From assembly GCF_013141825.1 (NCBI RefSeq), contig NZ_RZNH01000010.1, forward strand, positions 62,001-126,000: DNA of 64,000 nucleotides, read 5' to 3'. Position numbers and translations under genes: made by a program. This stretch comes from Marinifilum caeruleilacunae. GTDB taxonomy: Bacteria; Bacteroidota; Bacteroidia; Bacteroidales; Marinifilaceae. Below, piece after piece: positions 63,025 to 64,000 of the stretch. Below the pieces are notes generated by a model, which saw only the letters and a program-made list of their open reading frames with translations, did not search any database and was not told the origin of the DNA. The first letter of the stretch is position 1. Each line of letters starts with the position of its first letter.

Positions 63025-64000
63025 ATGAAAAAATTAAAACCTGTAATGTTTGTTGGAACAGGATCTGATGTAGGTAAAAGCATCGTAAACACAGGATTCT
63101 GTCGTATTTTATTGCAAGATGGATATCAACCTGCTCCATTTAAGGCTCAAAATATGTCTTTAAATTCTTTTGCAACACCAGAAGGGTTTGAAATCGGCCG
63201 CGCACAAGCTGTTCAAGCCGAGGCGTGCGGAATTAGTTGTCATACCGACATGAATCCAATCCTATTGAAACCTACAAATGATAAAAGCTCACAAGTGGTT
63301 TTGAATGGAAAACCTGTTGGTACCCAAAGTGCTTACGATTACTTTATGGGCAACAATAAATCTGCATTGTTCAACGAAGCCAAAGCTGCATTTTATCGTC
63401 TGGAAAAACGATACAATCCAATTGTTCTTGAGGGTGCTGGAAGTATTTCAGAGCTGAATCTTAAATCGAGAGATATTACCAATATGAAAATGGCAACCGA
63501 AACCGATGCGGTAACCTATCTTATTGCTGATATTGATAAAGGAGGCGTATTTGCAAGTGTTTATGGAAGTATTGCACTTCTTGATGAAGAGGAAAGAAAT
63601 CAGATTAAGGGAATACTGATTAATAAATTCCGTGGTGATATCAATTTATTTGAAGAAGGGAAAAAGATTATTGAGGATTTAACCGGTAAGCCTGTTATTG
63701 GTGTTCTTCCATATTTTAGAGACATTCACATTGAGGAAGAGGATTCTGTGAGCCTGGAGAAAAAATTTAGCAATGCCCAGGCTGGAAAAATAAACTGTGC
63801 TGTAGTATTGCTTCCCCGCATGGCAAATTTCACCGACTTTAATGTATTGGAACACGATCCGCGTGTGCATTTGTACTACACAAACAATATAACAGAAATT
63901 GAAAATGCCGACATTGTAATTATTCCTGGTAGTAAAAACACGATTTCTGACTTACAGGAATTAAAGAACAATGGTGTAGCAAAGGCCATTATCAATGCTC
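63025..64000 (+). CDS. cobQ: Cobyric acid synthase CobQ (partial, cut by window end)
   Basis: The first 325 codons of an ORF that runs off the right edge. MKKLKPVMFVGTGSDVGKSI contains the dethiobiotin-synthetase-like P-loop of CobQ. PFKAQNMSLNSFATPEGFEIGRAQ, NPILLKPTNDKSSQVV and VLEGAGSISELNL are typical of the ATP-dependent amidating domain. From about residue 250 the type-1 glutamine-amidotransferase part begins (VVLLPRMANFTDFNVLE, then IIPGSKNTISDL). CobQ amidates adenosylcobyrinic acid a,c-diamide at four side chains during B12 synthesis. Other cobalamin genes may follow beyond the window. Confidence 0.95.
   Translation, partial: MKKLKPVMFVGTGSDVGKSIVNTGFCRILLQDGYQPAPFKAQNMSLNSFATPEGFEIGRAQAVQAEACGISCHTDMNPILLKPTNDKSSQVVLNGKPVGTQSAYDYFMGNNKSALFNEAKAAFYRLEKRYNPIVLEGAGSISELNLKSRDITNMKMATETDAVTYLIADIDKGGVFASVYGSIALLDEEERNQIKGILINKFRGDINLFEEGKKIIEDLTGKPVIGVLPYFRDIHIEEEDSVSLEKKFSNAQAGKINCAVVLLPRMANFTDFNVLEHDPRVHLYYTNNITEIENADIVIIPGSKNTISDLQELKNNGVAKAIINA

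Overview
The window looks like a stretch of chromosome from a marine-type Bacteroidota, most likely within the Marinilabiliales/Marinifilaceae; the family is my inference. The support is as follows. There is a PorP/SprF-type type IX secretion (T9SS) protein beside a giant adhesin-like protein that ends in a gliding-motility-associated C-terminal domain. There is a DUF3127 protein and a Nim-type flavoprotein. Several genes have Bacteroidota-style promoters (TAnnTTTG), and most genes lack a Shine-Dalgarno sequence. The DNA is AT-rich. No tRNA, rRNA, CRISPR array, insertion sequence or prophage was seen.

Layout. 1-5.5 kb: tail of an unknown gene, a LacI-type regulator, an acetolactate-synthase-like TPP enzyme overlapping an aldehyde dehydrogenase, and an XRE/S24 (LexA-like) regulator. 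5.6-12.7 kb: an EamA transporter, a CDF metal transporter, a 5'-nucleotidase split over two genes, DNA polymerase IV, a MATE pump and MnmD. 12.8-15.3 kb: three peptidyl-prolyl isomerases and DUF3127. 15.4-17.1 kb: an ECF sigma factor with a putative anti-sigma factor and a divergent membrane protein; two near-identical ECF promoters face away from each other between them. 17.2-24.7 kb: M64 peptidase, MscS channel, SemiSWEET, chalcone-isomerase-like protein, KASIII-like enzyme, a membrane-anchored reductive-dehalogenase-like Fe-S protein and a TPR protein. 24.8-33.1 kb: RlmB, DUF418, ABC-F ATPase, AAA ATPase, STAS-like protein, GHL10-like lipoprotein and RlmD.

33.1-40.7 kb is a signalling region. 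A PAS histidine kinase diverges from a run of a cobalamin-binding protein, a small helical protein, a soluble histidine kinase, a hybrid kinase and a Nim-like flavoprotein. The cobalamin-binding protein carries the Wx9EH and ExHxxG motifs of CarH photoreceptors but has no DNA-binding domain. This is the best candidate here for an undescribed system: an adenosylcobalamin-based sensor that signals through kinases instead of by binding DNA.

40.7-64 kb: a second MATE pump preceded by two short ORFs with strong ribosome binding sites and a palindromic operator candidate, then an S9 peptidase, YaaA and an unknown protein. After these come PorP/SprF and the roughly 4,080-residue Ig-repeat protein, whose middle is a three-fold repeat of a four-domain block. 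The window closes with aminopeptidase P, an Lrp/AsnC regulator and the start of cobyric acid synthase (cobQ). Corrinoids recur in three places: the RdhA-like protein, the CarH-like sensor and CobQ.
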